From Cohnella panacarvi Gsoil 349 (GTDB lineage: Bacteria; Bacillota; Bacilli; Paenibacillales; Paenibacillaceae), in NCBI RefSeq assembly GCF_000515335.1, contig NZ_KI911563.1, forward strand, positions 1,275,598-1,339,597: a stretch of 64,000 nucleotides of DNA. The letters are read 5' to 3'. Of the stretch, positions 7,512 to 16,437 are shown piece by piece. The notes beneath the pieces are model-generated. The model was not told where the DNA came from. It saw only the letters and a list, made by a program, of their open reading frames with translations, and did no database searches. A program made the position numbers and the translations under genes. Numbering within the stretch: the stretch's first letter is position 1; each line of letters opens with the position of its first letter.

Positions 7512-7564
7512 CGGAATCCCCTTCTCTGCTTTTTTCTATAGTGTTGCCTGGGAATTCCGGTGCT
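7507..7564. repeat. Inverted repeat enclosing the bofC start codon
   Basis: AGCACCGGAATCCC at 7507-7520 pairs with GGGAATTCCGGTGCT at 7550-7564 with one bulge and a loop of about 29 bases. In mRNA read from the minus strand, the bofC SD and GTG would be in the 3' arm. There is no T-run in the right place for an intrinsic terminator. Confidence 0.65.
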
Positions 7565-7575
7565 ATGCGCTTAGT

Positions 7576-9117
7576 TTACCAATTTATCCATGGCATGCTT
7601 TCTTTGCGTTTCGGTTTGCTATTGCGTATGACTTTCGCCTTCTGCTTCGCTTTCGCCGCAGGACGGCTTTTCGCTGTTGCAGTATCCTGCGCGTCCTCGT
7701 GGAGATCGCTGACGGAGCGATCCTCGTAACCGCCATCGTAAGAGCTTAGCTGCGCCGAAGGGTATGACGGTATTGGCGGAAATCCGCCGCCGTATCCGTA
7801 AGCTTCTGCGCCTGAATACGAGTATCCATGTCCGGTGTGAGCCATTTCCGCCGGCGACGCAACGCCGGCAACGTTAGGATTCGTGCCGTATTGTACGGGA
7901 TAGCCGCCATAGGAGCCGACGCCTCCTTGAAATCCGCCTACATCCGTTCCTGCCGAATACGAATACCCTTCATAAGGCGAGACCGTTGTCGGTTGGGCTT
8001 GACCGGGATATCCCATGCCGGGATACATATTCGTTGCGCTTGGCCAAGCCGAAGCCCCCCCGCAAGTTGTGCACCCAGCCTGCGGTTTCATACCCGTCAT
8101 CTCGGGCGATGCCATACCTGGAGATACCATGCCCGGAGGCATCATGCCCGGAGATACCATCCCAGGAGACATCATTCCTGGAGGCATCATTCCTGGAGAC
8201 ATCATTCCAGGAGACATCATTCCTGGAGGCATCATTCCTGGAGACATCATTCCTGGAGGCATCATTCCGGGTGACGTCATGCCGGGTGACGCCATGGACG
8301 GAGATCCGACGCCCGGAAATGTTCCTTGCTGCGCGGCCTGAGGCCCATAGCCGCCAAGTCCGCCCATATTCCCCAAACCTCCGATTTGGCCGCCGAACGG
8401 AGCGATACCGGAGTATGGCGCGTATCCGTAACCCTCATGAGCCGGCATCATCGAAGCAGGCGACACGGATGGGTATCCGTATCCGAACGCCGGCGATACG
8501 GCTTCGGGCGGACAATCCGGAACCATCGCTCCGGCTTGAACGGCTGGAGTCGGATATTGCATGAACAAATCTTTGTGCGGCGCGCCGTAGATCGGCTTGA
8601 TCTCTTGAACCGGCATAACCGGTTCCGGCGGTAAAACCGGAGGAGCTGGCATAGGTGCCGGCTCGGGTATCGGCATTGGCATTGGCATTGGCATTGGCGC
8701 CGGAACGACCTCCGTGCTCGGCTTCACGCCGGTAGGCGCTTTGCCTTCGATCGCATGTGCATGATGCATGCCTTGCGCGGGTTCATGAGCGCTTCCTGCC
8801 TTCGGAATATTAACGACCTCTCCCGTCAACAACGCGTTCGGATTTTTGAGCTGCGGATTCGCTTTAATCATGTCGGCTAGATGGATTCCCCAAGCCTTAG
8901 ACAGCTTCCACAAGCTATCGCCTTGCTGGACAACGTGCTGGTGCATCACTTCGAACGCCGATTTCGGTTGCGAATGTATTTTCACCTTCGTACCGATAGC
9001 GAGCTCGTCGGGATTGCTGATTTCCGGATTCGCCTTGATCAGTTCCTCTAGTGGCACGTTATACTTTTTGGCGATCAAATACAGCGTATCCCCTTGCTTT
9101 ACCATATGGATCTTCAC
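7576..9117 (-). CDS. safA: SafA-like spore coat morphogenetic protein (two LysM domains)
   Basis: 513 residues from GTG 9117, chosen for a perfect AGGAGGG site 6 bases upstream. Two LysM domains, residues about 3-48 (VKQGDTLYLIAKKYNVPLEELIKANPEI) and 60-108 (VVQQGDSLWKLSKAWGIHLADMIKANPQL), should bind cortex peptidoglycan. A Pro-rich linker (PMPMPMPIPEPAP) leads to Gly/Pro/Met-rich low-complexity sequence with tandem PGMMSPGMM units (about 275-340) and Gly/Tyr-rich repeats, ending in a very basic tail (KAKQKAKVIRNSKPKRK). This layout fits SafA/ExsA-type coat proteins, which are recruited by SpoVID (encoded at 34.3 kb). The symbol is by architecture; the low-complexity part cannot be aligned with confidence. 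Confidence 0.75.
   Translation of the reverse strand: MKIHMVKQGDTLYLIAKKYNVPLEELIKANPEISNPDELAIGTKVKIHSQPKSAFEVMHQHVVQQGDSLWKLSKAWGIHLADMIKANPQLKNPNALLTGEVVNIPKAGSAHEPAQGMHHAHAIEGKAPTGVKPSTEVVPAPMPMPMPMPIPEPAPMPAPPVLPPEPVMPVQEIKPIYGAPHKDLFMQYPTPAVQAGAMVPDCPPEAVSPAFGYGYPSVSPASMMPAHEGYGYAPYSGIAPFGGQIGGLGNMGGLGGYGPQAAQQGTFPGVGSPSMASPGMTSPGMMPPGMMSPGMMPPGMMSPGMMSPGMMPPGMMSPGMVSPGMMPPGMVSPGMASPEMTGMKPQAGCTTCGGASAWPSATNMYPGMGYPGQAQPTTVSPYEGYSYSAGTDVGGFQGGVGSYGGYPVQYGTNPNVAGVASPAEMAHTGHGYSYSGAEAYGYGGGFPPIPSYPSAQLSSYDGGYEDRSVSDLHEDAQDTATAKSRPAAKAKQKAKVIRNSKPKRKESMPWINW
8095..8297. repeat. 15-bp tandem repeats inside the safA-like gene
   Basis: About a dozen imperfect 15-base units of the type GGAGACATCATTCCT / GGAGGCATCATTCCT run in phase with the gene and encode five-residue units PGMMS/PGMMP on the minus strand. 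Such repeats change copy number by slippage, so length polymorphism between strains is likely. Confidence 0.85.
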
Positions 9118-9221
9118 GCCGTTCCCTCCTGATCGATTGACTTCTCTACGTGCGGGCGAACGCCCTCGCGCAATCCCTACATCCTATGCAGGCGATAGGC
9201 GTTTGACATCCATCCGGGCAT

Positions 9222-9253
9222 AAAAAACCGACGCCCCTTAGTCGGGACGCCGG
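9222..9253 (-). terminator. Rho-independent terminator of the pheB-hom-thrB-pheA operon
   Basis: Read on the minus strand, a 10-bp stem with two G-U pairs (9244-9253 with 9228-9237), a 6-base loop and a run of six T (9222-9227). It lies just after the pheA stop at 9272. Confidence 0.9.
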
Positions 9254-9271
9254 ATAATCAGGTATCGCGGG

Positions 9272-10147
9272 TTATTTGGAAAATGGGATGCTAGGATAAG
9301 ACCCGAGCAGACGGACTTGGCAGCCGATCGCTTCGATTTCCGCGATAGCGGCCGGCAGCAGCACCGAATCCAAAGACATTTCGATATCGATATAAAAATA
9401 GTAGTTGCCAAGCTTCTTCTTCGTCGGACGCGATTCGATCTTGGATAAGTTGATGCGGCGCCAAGCGAATGCGGACAGCACTTGATGCAGCGCGCCCGGA
9501 TAATCCTCCGGCAACGTGATCAGAATGCTAGTCTTGCGGAGCTGAGCTGACGGTCGTTCGAAAGGCGCGTGGCCGACGAGCAGAAACCGCGTGAAATTGT
9601 TATCGTGATCGGTAACGCCTTCTTCGAGCAAGTCCAGCCCGTAATCCTGCGCAGCCAGCTTCGTTCCGATCGCCGCCCAGCCGGAGCCCGGATTCTGCTT
9701 GACCGTGCGAACGGCCTCGCTCGTGCTGCTGAGCGTTTCCAATTCGGCATGCGGCAGGTTGGCCCGCAGAAATTGCAGGCACTGGGCCATCGCGACGGGA
9801 TGGCTCATCACTTTCGTGATCCGGGCAGGGTCGAAGCGGTCGCCTTCGCCCGCAAGCTCGCTTCGTCTGCCGATTAAATTCTGAATCGACGGAAACACCC
9901 ACTCCGCTTGAATCGGCAAGTCGACTTCATGAACGAGCCAGTCCATGTGCAGGCTTACCGAACCGTCTATCGTATTCTCGATCGGGATGACGCTCCAATC
10001 GGTATCTCCTCTTGCCGTCGATTGGAACACGTCCGATATCATCTTGCAATAGACGAACTCTACGTCCGCGCCTTCGAACAGATGCCGGACGGCTTCGTCC
10101 GACACCGTCCCCTTCGGCAGCACCGCAACGGATTTACGCTTCGTCAT
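9272..10147 (-). CDS. pheA: Prephenate dehydratase
   Basis: 291 residues; converts prephenate to phenylpyruvate in phenylalanine synthesis. Visible are PIENTIDGSV at 55-64, SHPVAMAQC at 115-123, the catalytic TRF at 186-188, and a C-terminal ACT domain with GALHQVLSAFA (218-228) and ESRP (238-241) for allosteric Phe binding. The N-terminal signature is slightly divergent (VAVLPKGTVSDEA instead of a GP.GT motif). The ATG overlaps the thrB stop (ATGA, 10144-10147). Last gene before the terminator at 9222. Confidence 0.96.
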   Translation of the reverse strand: MTKRKSVAVLPKGTVSDEAVRHLFEGADVEFVYCKMISDVFQSTARGDTDWSVIPIENTIDGSVSLHMDWLVHEVDLPIQAEWVFPSIQNLIGRRSELAGEGDRFDPARITKVMSHPVAMAQCLQFLRANLPHAELETLSSTSEAVRTVKQNPGSGWAAIGTKLAAQDYGLDLLEEGVTDHDNNFTRFLLVGHAPFERPSAQLRKTSILITLPEDYPGALHQVLSAFAWRRINLSKIESRPTKKKLGNYYFYIDIEMSLDSVLLPAAIAEIEAIGCQVRLLGSYPSIPFSK

Positions 10148-11151
10148 GCGCCGACCCCCGCTTCGGATGCTGCGATGATCAGGTTAGGATCGTCGTCGAA
10201 CCCTGGCTGATGTTTGCTCAAGAGCTTTACTTGCGGTCCGTGAAGGCATGGCACTAGCCAGTTGGTCTCGACATCTATGCCTTCGTCATTCATCGTCCGC
10301 TTAATGAAGCCGATAAGCTGCGCCGAGTCGGTCGCGTCCGCCTTCGTAAGCAAGAGCAGCGTCGGACCCGCGCCGGATAACACCGCCGCAAGCGCTCCGT
10401 GGTCTCCCGCATCTCGAAGGATCTTCTCCATCCCCGGGATCAGCGCCGCGCGGTAAGGCTGGTGAATCCGGTCCCGCATCGCGAACCGAAGCAAATCCAG
10501 CCGCCCGCTGGCCAGCGCGGCCGTTAGCAAGGAGCTGTGCGTCACATTAAAGACGGCATCCTTGAGCGGCAAGCTCTCCGGAAGGACGTTGCGCGCTTTC
10601 TTCGTTGACAATTCGAATTGCGGAATCGCCGCCAATACGGCCATCCCGGCCGGCGGATCGAATCTGACGAGCTCCGCTCTCGTCCCGTCCCAAGCGGCCA
10701 CGATAATCCCTCCGAACAAGGACGCGCCGACGTTGTCCGGATGCTTCTCCAGCGCCGTCGCCATCTGGAACAGCTCGTCTTGAGAGAGCGGATCGCCGAT
10801 CAGAGCGTTCGCCGCGACGAGCGCGCCGACGATCGCCGAAGCGCTGCTGCCGAGTCCTCTCGTTAACGGGATGTCGGAGCGAATCGCAATGTCCAGCTCG
10901 GGGATCGAGATTCCCGCGCGCTCGAAAACGGCTTGAGCGACTTCATATACCAGATTCGTCTTATCCAGCGGAACGCCGTCCAGATTATCGCCGTAAAGCG
11001 TAACCCGGGTCGTATCGGCCGGCGCTAGACTAACCCATGCGAATAAAGCTAATGCCATACCTAGCGAGTCGAAGCCCGGTCCGAGGTTCGCCGTACTTGC
11101 CGGAACCTTGACTACGACCCGGTCGGCAACGATTTGTGATTGCTTACTCAT
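10144..11151 (-). CDS. thrB: Homoserine kinase
   Basis: 335 residues from ATG 11151; a GTG at 11175 would overlap hom by 14 bases, while 11151 has a GAAGG site 7 bases upstream and leaves a 10-base gap. This is a GHMP-family kinase that phosphorylates homoserine for threonine synthesis. VKVPASTANLGPGFDSLGMAL marks the N-terminal substrate region, PLTRGLGSSASAIVGA the GHMP phosphate loop, and LSGAGPTLLLL the C-terminal GHMP motif. It lies between hom and pheA in one operon. Confidence 0.96.
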   Translation of the reverse strand: MSKQSQIVADRVVVKVPASTANLGPGFDSLGMALALFAWVSLAPADTTRVTLYGDNLDGVPLDKTNLVYEVAQAVFERAGISIPELDIAIRSDIPLTRGLGSSASAIVGALVAANALIGDPLSQDELFQMATALEKHPDNVGASLFGGIIVAAWDGTRAELVRFDPPAGMAVLAAIPQFELSTKKARNVLPESLPLKDAVFNVTHSSLLTAALASGRLDLLRFAMRDRIHQPYRAALIPGMEKILRDAGDHGALAAVLSGAGPTLLLLTKADATDSAQLIGFIKRTMNDEGIDVETNWLVPCLHGPQVKLLSKHQPGFDDDPNLIIAASEAGVGA

Positions 11152-11161
11152 GCGGAATCCT

Positions 11162-12448
11162 TCACCCTTCGACACGGTAGACGCTTTTGATTTGTTGTAC
11201 GGCCGGCAGCGCTTCGAACGCTTTAAGCACTTTGTTCATTGCGGCCTGGTTCGCGTTGTGCGTAATAATAATGAGCTCGGCGCCTTCCTTATCCGGAGCG
11301 GAAGGCTGCATGACCGATTCGATGCTGACGTCGAGATTCGAGAACACTTGCGCGATTTGCGCAAGAACGCCAGAACGATCGTCGACTTGGAGCAGCAGGA
11401 AGTATTTCGAAGCGATTTGCTCGTCCGTTTTCAGCTTCATCACTTTATAGCTCAATTGCGCCTGGCGGCCGTTCACGCCCAGCTTCATGTTCTTGACAAC
11501 CGCGACCAAGTCCGCGACGACCGACGTCGCCGTTGGCATCTCGCCAGCTCCCCGGCCGTAGAACATCGTTTCGCCTACCGCTTCGCCATGTACGTATACG
11601 GCGTTAAACACGCCATTCACGGAGGCGATCGGGTGGCTTTGCTTCACCATCGTCGGCTGAACGCTGACGCTGATCGAATCGTCTTCTCGCTCGGCGATTC
11701 CGAGCAGCTTCACCTCGTAGCCGAGCCGCTTAGCGTACATGATATCCTCTTGGGACACGTTGCTGATGCCCTTCGCGCTAACGTCCTCCAGCGCCACGTT
11801 CGCGCGGAAGCCGAGCGTCGCCAAGATCGTCATCTTGCGCGCGGCGTCCAAGCCCTCGACGTCGGAGGTCGGGTCGGACTCGGCGTAGCCGAGCGCTTGC
11901 GCTTCCTTCAGCACGTCGGCGTAAGCCGCGCCTTCTTGGCTCATCTTCGTCAGAATATAGTTCGTCGTTCCGTTGACGATCCCCATGATCTTCGTAATCC
12001 GATCCGAGGAGAAACCCTCGATCAGCGTGCGAATGATCGGAATGCCCCCGGCGACGCTCGCTTCGTAAAGCACGTCGCAGCCCTTCTCGCGCGCTTTCGC
12101 CAGAATCTCAGGCCCGTGGAGCGCCATCAGGTCTTTGTTGGCCGTAACGACGTGTTTGCCGCGCTCGAGCGCCTCTAAGATGACGTCGCGGGAATGCGCG
12201 ATGCCTCCCATGACTTCGACGATTACGTCGATGTCCGGGTCGCGGACGATGTCCCACGGATCCTCGGTCAACTTGCTTGGATCCACGGAGATACTGCGGC
12301 TTTTCGCGCGGTCCTTCACCAATATTTTGGAGATCGCGATCGAAGATCCGATCTGGCTTTGCAAATCCTCTTGATGGCCTTCGACGATGCGAACGACCCC
12401 CGTGCCAACCGTGCCCAATCCAAGCAAACCTACTCTTATCGGCTTCAT
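11162..12448 (-). CDS. hom: Homoserine dehydrogenase
   Basis: 428 residues from ATG 12448, chosen for the GGAGGGG site and the MKPIRVGLLGLGTVGTG start; the open frame upstream to 12481 has no better signal. It reduces aspartate semialdehyde to homoserine. Domains: an N-terminal Rossmann fold (GLGTVGTG), the catalytic region VTANKDLMALHG and IIRTLIEGFSSDRITKIMG with NGTTNYIL, and a C-terminal ACT domain from about residue 350 (VLAQIAQVFSNLDVSIESV) for threonine feedback. Begins 60 bases after pheB. Confidence 0.97.
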   Translation of the reverse strand: MKPIRVGLLGLGTVGTGVVRIVEGHQEDLQSQIGSSIAISKILVKDRAKSRSISVDPSKLTEDPWDIVRDPDIDVIVEVMGGIAHSRDVILEALERGKHVVTANKDLMALHGPEILAKAREKGCDVLYEASVAGGIPIIRTLIEGFSSDRITKIMGIVNGTTNYILTKMSQEGAAYADVLKEAQALGYAESDPTSDVEGLDAARKMTILATLGFRANVALEDVSAKGISNVSQEDIMYAKRLGYEVKLLGIAEREDDSISVSVQPTMVKQSHPIASVNGVFNAVYVHGEAVGETMFYGRGAGEMPTATSVVADLVAVVKNMKLGVNGRQAQLSYKVMKLKTDEQIASKYFLLLQVDDRSGVLAQIAQVFSNLDVSIESVMQPSAPDKEGAELIIITHNANQAAMNKVLKAFEALPAVQQIKSVYRVEG

Positions 12449-12508
12449 TCTAGCCCCTCCGCTTCGATCTGTCTTCCTCATTCGGCAGCTCCATGTCGGC
12501 TGCGTCGA

Positions 12509-12946
12509 CTACGAGCGACCGACGACGTTCGCCCGCTTCACGCCGCCGATCACCTTAAGTTCCTCTAACAATTCCGTCAGTTCCCCGCCCATCGACGAGG
12601 TATCCAGCGATACGACGACGTTCGCCAATCCCTGCAACGGGATCGATTGCGAGATCGTAAGCACGTTGCCTTCGCTGGCCGCCAACGTTCCAAGCACTTT
12701 AGAGAGAACGCCGGACCGATGCTCCAAATCCATCGACAAGGTGGCGATTCGTTCCCGGGACGCCTGCTCCAGCGCGTATACGCCGTCTTTATATTTATAG
12801 AACGCGCTGCGGCTAAGGCCGATGCGTTCAGCCGCCTCATGGACGGTCGCGGCCTCTCCGCGGCGCAACAGCTCTTTGACCTGTTCCGTCTTCAGGATCC
12901 CCTCGGGCAACAAATCCTCCCTGACGGCATAGTAACGCTCCGCCAT
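12509..12946 (-). CDS. pheB: ACT-domain protein PheB (UPF0735 type)
   Basis: 145 residues from ATG 12946 with a perfect GGAGG site; upstream in-frame codons are ignored. The N-terminal half has a helix-turn-helix look (VKELLRRGEAATVHEAAERIGLSRSAFYKYKDGVY). The C-terminal half is an ACT domain (LEHRSGVLSKVLGTLAASEGN). In B. subtilis pheB lies next to pheA and obg and is presumed regulatory; its biochemical role is not established. Heads the pheB-hom-thrB-pheA operon under the promoter at 12990-13018. Confidence 0.9.
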   Translation of the reverse strand: MAERYYAVREDLLPEGILKTEQVKELLRRGEAATVHEAAERIGLSRSAFYKYKDGVYALEQASRERIATLSMDLEHRSGVLSKVLGTLAASEGNVLTISQSIPLQGLANVVVSLDTSSMGGELTELLEELKVIGGVKRANVVGRS

Positions 12947-12989
12947 ATTCCGTCCTCCTATAAAAGACGAATGTACGCTCATGGAGGAC

Positions 12990-13018
12990 ATTATATCGAA
13001 TATCGGACGGAGTATCAA
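12990..13018 (-). promoter_or_regulatory. Sigma-A promoter of pheB-hom-thrB-pheA
   Basis: On the minus strand TTGATA (13013-13018), 17 bases, then TATAAT (12990-12995). Five of six and six of six consensus bases. It lies 44 bases before the pheB ATG. Confidence 0.8.
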
Positions 13019-13096
13019 TAGGTCCATTTACGGTGTACAAAGAAAAGCGTCGGAAGAGTTACTAAGAGGGCGCAGGATCACGGACTATCGCGAAAA

Positions 13097-13117
13097 TTAG
13101 TCGGTTTCGACGACTAA
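13097..13117. repeat. Short inverted repeat upstream of the pheB promoter
   Basis: TTAGTCG at 13097-13103 and CGACTAA at 13111-13117, a perfect 7-bp dyad with a 7-base spacer, about 80 bases upstream of the pheB promoter and next to the obg terminator. It could be an operator or part of a bidirectional terminator; nothing decides between these. Confidence 0.4.
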
Positions 13118-13135
13118 CTCCGCGCATATTGATAA

Positions 13136-13174
13136 AAGCCCCTTGTTGCCACCGTTAGGCAGGACAAGGGGCTT
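13136..13174 (-). terminator. Terminator after obg
   Basis: AAGCCCCTTGT (13136-13146) pairs with ACAAGGGGCTT (13164-13174) in a perfect 11-bp stem; on the minus strand a TTTTAT run follows. It ends the spo0B-obg unit. Confidence 0.88.
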
Positions 13175-13180
13175 GGCGTA

Positions 13181-14515
13181 TTAGGAATCTTCGAATAAGT
13201 ATTCGTCGGAGCCGCCTTCGAAAAATTCGAACTCGAACTTGCCGATCCGGATCGTGTTGCCGTCCTTCGCCCCGCGCTTGCGAAGCTCCGCGTCGACGCC
13301 GATGCCGCGCAAGATGCGGCCGAACCGTACGACCGCCTCGTGAGAATTGAATTGCGTCCGGCGCATGAGCTTCTCGATCGCTTCGCTATGGATGACGAAC
13401 GTTTCGTTGTCTCGGGTAATCGTGAACGACGTGTCGTTCCCCGGCTCGAAGCGATAGACAACGCCCTCTTCAACGTCTTCGTCGTCCGCTTCCTCCGTAA
13501 CGAGATGGTGCGGCAACGTGTCGAGCAGATCGGCGACTTTGTACAGCAGTTCTTGAACGCCCTGACGCGTAAGCGAGGAGATCGGCATGATGAGCATATC
13601 CGGATGAATCTCTTCGACTTGCTTGCGGAACGCCTCCAAGTTCGATTCCGAATCCGGCATATCCATCTTATTGGCCGCTACGATCTGCGGGCGATCCGCG
13701 AGCTTGGCGTTATACAGCTTCAGCTCTTCGCCTATCTTCACCCAATCGTCGAACGGATCGCGGCCTTCCATGCCGGACATGTCTACGACGTGCACGATCA
13801 CGCGCGTACGCTCGACGTGACGAAGGAACTCGTGCCCTAATCCGACGCCCGTGTGAGCGCCCTCGATCAGACCGGGCAAATCCGCCATGACGAAGCTTCT
13901 CTCGTCGCCAAGATCGACTACCCCGAGATTCGGGGTCAGCGTCGTGAAGTGGTACGCGCCGATCTTCGGCTGCGCGCCGGAGACGACCGACAGCAGCGTC
14001 GATTTGCCGACGCTCGGGAATCCGACGAGACCGACGTCCGCCATCACCTTGAGCTCAAGCCTAACCCAGCGCTCCTGCCCTTCTTCACCGTTCTCCGCGA
14101 TCGCGGGCGCGGTGTTCGCCGGACTTTTGAACCGGGTGTTGCCCCGTCCGCCTCTTCCGCCCTTCGCTACGACGACCTGCTGGTCGTGACGGGTCAAATC
14201 GGCGATCAACTCGTCCGTATCGTCGTCCACGACGATCGTGCCCGGCGGAACCCGGACGATGAGATCGTCGGCGTTCGCGCCGTGCTGGGATTTGTTCCGG
14301 CCCTTCTCGCCTCGCGGTGCCTTAAAGTGCTTCTGATAACGGAAATCGAGAAGCGTGCGAAGTCCTTCGTCCACGCGGAAAATAACGTTGCCGCCTTTTC
14401 CCCCGTCTCCTCCGGCAGGCCCGCCTTCCGGTACGTACAATTCCCTGCGGAACGCGACAAGACCGTCGCCTCCGTCTCCGCCCTTAACGTAAATCTTCGC
14501 TTTGTCTACGAACAT
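13181..14515 (-). CDS. obg: Obg GTPase
   Basis: 444 residues from ATG 14515 ([18 protein letters not shown]). Obg is an essential GTPase tied to 50S assembly, the stress response and sporulation initiation. The Gly-rich Obg fold covers residues 1-158. The G domain follows with [11 protein letters not shown] (G1), [10 protein letters not shown] (G3) and ANKMD (G4), then a C-terminal OCT domain ([17 protein letters not shown] onward). The upstream open frame overlaps spo0B and lacks a start signal; an SD-like GGAGTG precedes 14515. Transcribed with spo0B (20 bases apart). Confidence 0.97.
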   Translation of the reverse strand: MFVDKAKIYVKGGDGGDGLVAFRRELYVPEGGPAGGDGGKGGNVIFRVDEGLRTLLDFRYQKHFKAPRGEKGRNKSQHGANADDLIVRVPPGTIVVDDDTDELIADLTRHDQQVVVAKGGRGGRGNTRFKSPANTAPAIAENGEEGQERWVRLELKVMADVGLVGFPSVGKSTLLSVVSGAQPKIGAYHFTTLTPNLGVVDLGDERSFVMADLPGLIEGAHTGVGLGHEFLRHVERTRVIVHVVDMSGMEGRDPFDDWVKIGEELKLYNAKLADRPQIVAANKMDMPDSESNLEAFRKQVEEIHPDMLIMPISSLTRQGVQELLYKVADLLDTLPHHLVTEEADDEDVEEGVVYRFEPGNDTSFTITRDNETFVIHSEAIEKLMRRTQFNSHEAVVRFGRILRGIGVDAELRKRGAKDGNTIRIGKFEFEFFEGGSDEYLFEDS

Positions 14516-14535
14516 GATGATTTCACTCCAATTAT

Positions 14536-15288
14536 TTATGCCGGCAACGGTATATGAACGCTCATCGTGCGGGCGCTCTCCTTGTCTTCGACCGGTCGAT
14601 CGGCAAGCTGCCCGATTCCGTCCAAGCATTGGGCCAATTCGGCGATTATGCTGCCTTCCGCAGCCAGTTCCCCGGTTACTTTAAGGTCGATCCGATAGCC
14701 GGACGCCGCTTGGGACAGACCGACCGTCAACACCTTATCTTCACCGGAAGCATGAGTCGTCCTTACCCGGATCACGTTGATCATCCCGATGACCGCGCGA
14801 GCGATCCGATCGGCTTCGTCAGACGTTCGTCCCAGCTGAATACCTTCTTCCGTCACGACTTCCAATCTCATCGTGTCGCACATCGTACGGAACGACAAAA
14901 AGTAAATCGACAGCTTCGGGTTGCCGATATGGGACAGACGGCTGTCGTGCTCCATACGCACTCTTATTCTATCCACAACATCAACGGCTTTATCGGGTTT
15001 GTTCAGCCGCAAATAACCGTACAGAACCTGCAGGTCGTTCATCCAGTCGTGCCGGTGGTGGCTTAACGTCTGAATCGCCGATGCATGCGCGTGATCCAGC
15101 ATCCGGTCGAACCGTTCATCATACCTGCGAGAGGCGGCCATTGCCAAGTAGACCCCGACCGCCAGCCCCCACAGCACGAACGATACGGGCGGCCACCACG
15201 CGCCTGACCAGACGAACATCGCCGCAATGGGCAGCGCAAGCGAGGATGCCGCAACGATATTCAAAGGCGTCAATGTCATCAACCTCAT
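14536..15288 (-). CDS. spo0B: Spo0B sporulation phosphotransferase, membrane-anchored form
   Basis: 250 residues from ATG 15288 (GGAG/GGGG upstream). Spo0B passes phosphate from Spo0F to Spo0A. The phospho-acceptor region [19 protein letters not shown] (75-93) puts the active His at H80. A degenerate kinase-like C-terminal domain follows. Unlike B. subtilis Spo0B, the protein begins with two hydrophobic segments (about 8-28 and 33-52), so it is probably membrane attached. Next to obg and the rplU-prp-rpmA unit, as in B. subtilis. Confidence 0.88.
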   Translation of the reverse strand: MRLMTLTPLNIVAASSLALPIAAMFVWSGAWWPPVSFVLWGLAVGVYLAMAASRRYDERFDRMLDHAHASAIQTLSHHRHDWMNDLQVLYGYLRLNKPDKAVDVVDRIRVRMEHDSRLSHIGNPKLSIYFLSFRTMCDTMRLEVVTEEGIQLGRTSDEADRIARAVIGMINVIRVRTTHASGEDKVLTVGLSQAASGYRIDLKVTGELAAEGSIIAELAQCLDGIGQLADRPVEDKESARTMSVHIPLPA

Positions 15289-15399
15289 GCATCCCCGTCT
15301 CCTCTCCATCCATTCGCAACATACGCGCAACGATCTATGGTTCCAGTATAGCATGGCTATGTATCGTTTAACCATTCTTGCAAGTAACCCCCGTTACGC

Positions 15400-15431
15400 A
15401 AAAACCCCGGCCATGTTGCGATGGCCGGGTT
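15400..15431 (-). terminator. Terminator after rpmA
   Basis: On the minus strand a stem AACCCGGCCAT / ATGGCCGGGGTT (15405-15431) with a 6-base loop, followed by TTTTT (15400-15404). It ends rplU-prp-rpmA; the region to 15288 then carries spo0B upstream sequence. Confidence 0.88.
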
Positions 15432-15447
15432 GTTCTCGAGAGAAGTA

Positions 15448-15759
15448 TTAAACTTCAAGAGCGGCAGCGACTGGCGCTTGCTCCAGCGGGTATACGCTAA
15501 CTTTCTTGCGATCGCGTCCCAAACGCTCGAATTTGACGACGCCGCTCACGAGCGCGAACAACGTGTCGTCTTTGCCGATGCCTACGTTCGTGCCCGGGTG
15601 AACCTTCGTACCGCGTTGGCGATACAAGATGCTGCCCGCAGGTACGTTCTGACCGTCCGCGCGTTTAGCGCCAAGGCGCTTCGCGTGGGAGTCGCGTCCG
15701 TTCTTCGTCGATCCTACCCCTTTTTTCGAGGCGAATAACTGAAGATTCAGCTTCAACAT
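15448..15759 (-). CDS. rpmA: Ribosomal protein L27 with cleavable N-terminus
   Basis: 103 residues from ATG 15759 (GGAGG 8 bases upstream). L27 reaches the peptidyl-transferase centre of the 50S subunit. It starts [21 protein letters not shown], the extended Bacillota form in which the first residues, up to the hydrophobic LF before ASKKG, are removed by Prp. The matching protease gene lies directly upstream. Confidence 0.98.
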   Translation of the reverse strand: MLKLNLQLFASKKGVGSTKNGRDSHAKRLGAKRADGQNVPAGSILYRQRGTKVHPGTNVGIGKDDTLFALVSGVVKFERLGRDRKKVSVYPLEQAPVAAALEV

Positions 15760-15772
15760 GGTGTCAACCTCC

Positions 15773-16114
15773 TTATTCCACAAAAGTCTGTTTTATTGTC
15801 ACGTATTTCCCGTATGCTTCAGCAATAGACTCCAGAGAAACGACCATGCCTTCCAGCAACAGCTGGACCTGGGCGTTCCGAGCTTCGTCGCCGCCGCTGG
15901 GCGTTGCCACCTTCAGCAGCCCGTCCTTCTCGGACACCTCGGCATCGGGGACGAGCCCCGTCAATTTCTCGATGGCGTTAACCGTTCCTTGCGTTACCGC
16001 CGACACGCCGGCGCAGACGATGTCTTTGCCAGGGTCGTCGTAGTAAGCGTGGCCGGATACGGTGAACCGCGCGATATGACCACGTCTGTTCCGCACTAGC
16101 GATATCTTGATCAT
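15773..16114 (-). CDS. prp: Ribosomal-processing cysteine protease Prp
   Basis: 113 residues. Prp cuts the N-terminal extension from ribosomal protein L27. The catalytic pair is visible as H22 (SGHA) and C34 ([10 protein letters not shown]), the same positions as in the Staphylococcus aureus enzyme. Located between rplU and rpmA, the conserved arrangement in Bacillota; it ends 13 bases before the rpmA start. Confidence 0.95.
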   Translation of the reverse strand: MIKISLVRNRRGHIARFTVSGHAYYDDPGKDIVCAGVSAVTQGTVNAIEKLTGLVPDAEVSEKDGLLKVATPSGGDEARNAQVQLLLEGMVVSLESIAEAYGKYVTIKQTFVE

Positions 16115-16125
16115 CCGGCTGCCTC

Positions 16126-16437
16126 TTACGCCTTGATGCTCTCGATCGTCACTTTCGTGTACGGTTGACGATGACCTTGCTTGCGCTTGTAGTTCTTCTT
16201 AGGCTTGTACTTGAAGACGATGATCTTCTCGCCTTTGACTTGTTGCTCGACTTTGCCCGTTACGGACGCGCCCGCTACGAGCGGAGCTCCCGTCGTCAGA
16301 CCGCCGTCTTTGGATACTGCCAATACACGGTCGAACGTGATGCTCTCGCCAGCGTTGGCTGCGAGTTTCTCAACGAAGATGACATCGCCGGCTTGCACTT
16401 TGTATTGCTTGCCGCCAGTTTCAATAATCGCGTACAT
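16126..16437 (-). CDS. rplU: Ribosomal protein L21
   Basis: 103 residues from ATG 16437 ([14 protein letters not shown]) with GGAGGTG upstream; the frame is open further up but without a start signal. An RNA-binding 50S protein with the C-terminal signature [18 protein letters not shown]. First gene of rplU-prp-rpmA. Confidence 0.98.
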   Translation of the reverse strand: MYAIIETGGKQYKVQAGDVIFVEKLAANAGESITFDRVLAVSKDGGLTTGAPLVAGASVTGKVEQQVKGEKIIVFKYKPKKNYKRKQGHRQPYTKVTIESIKA

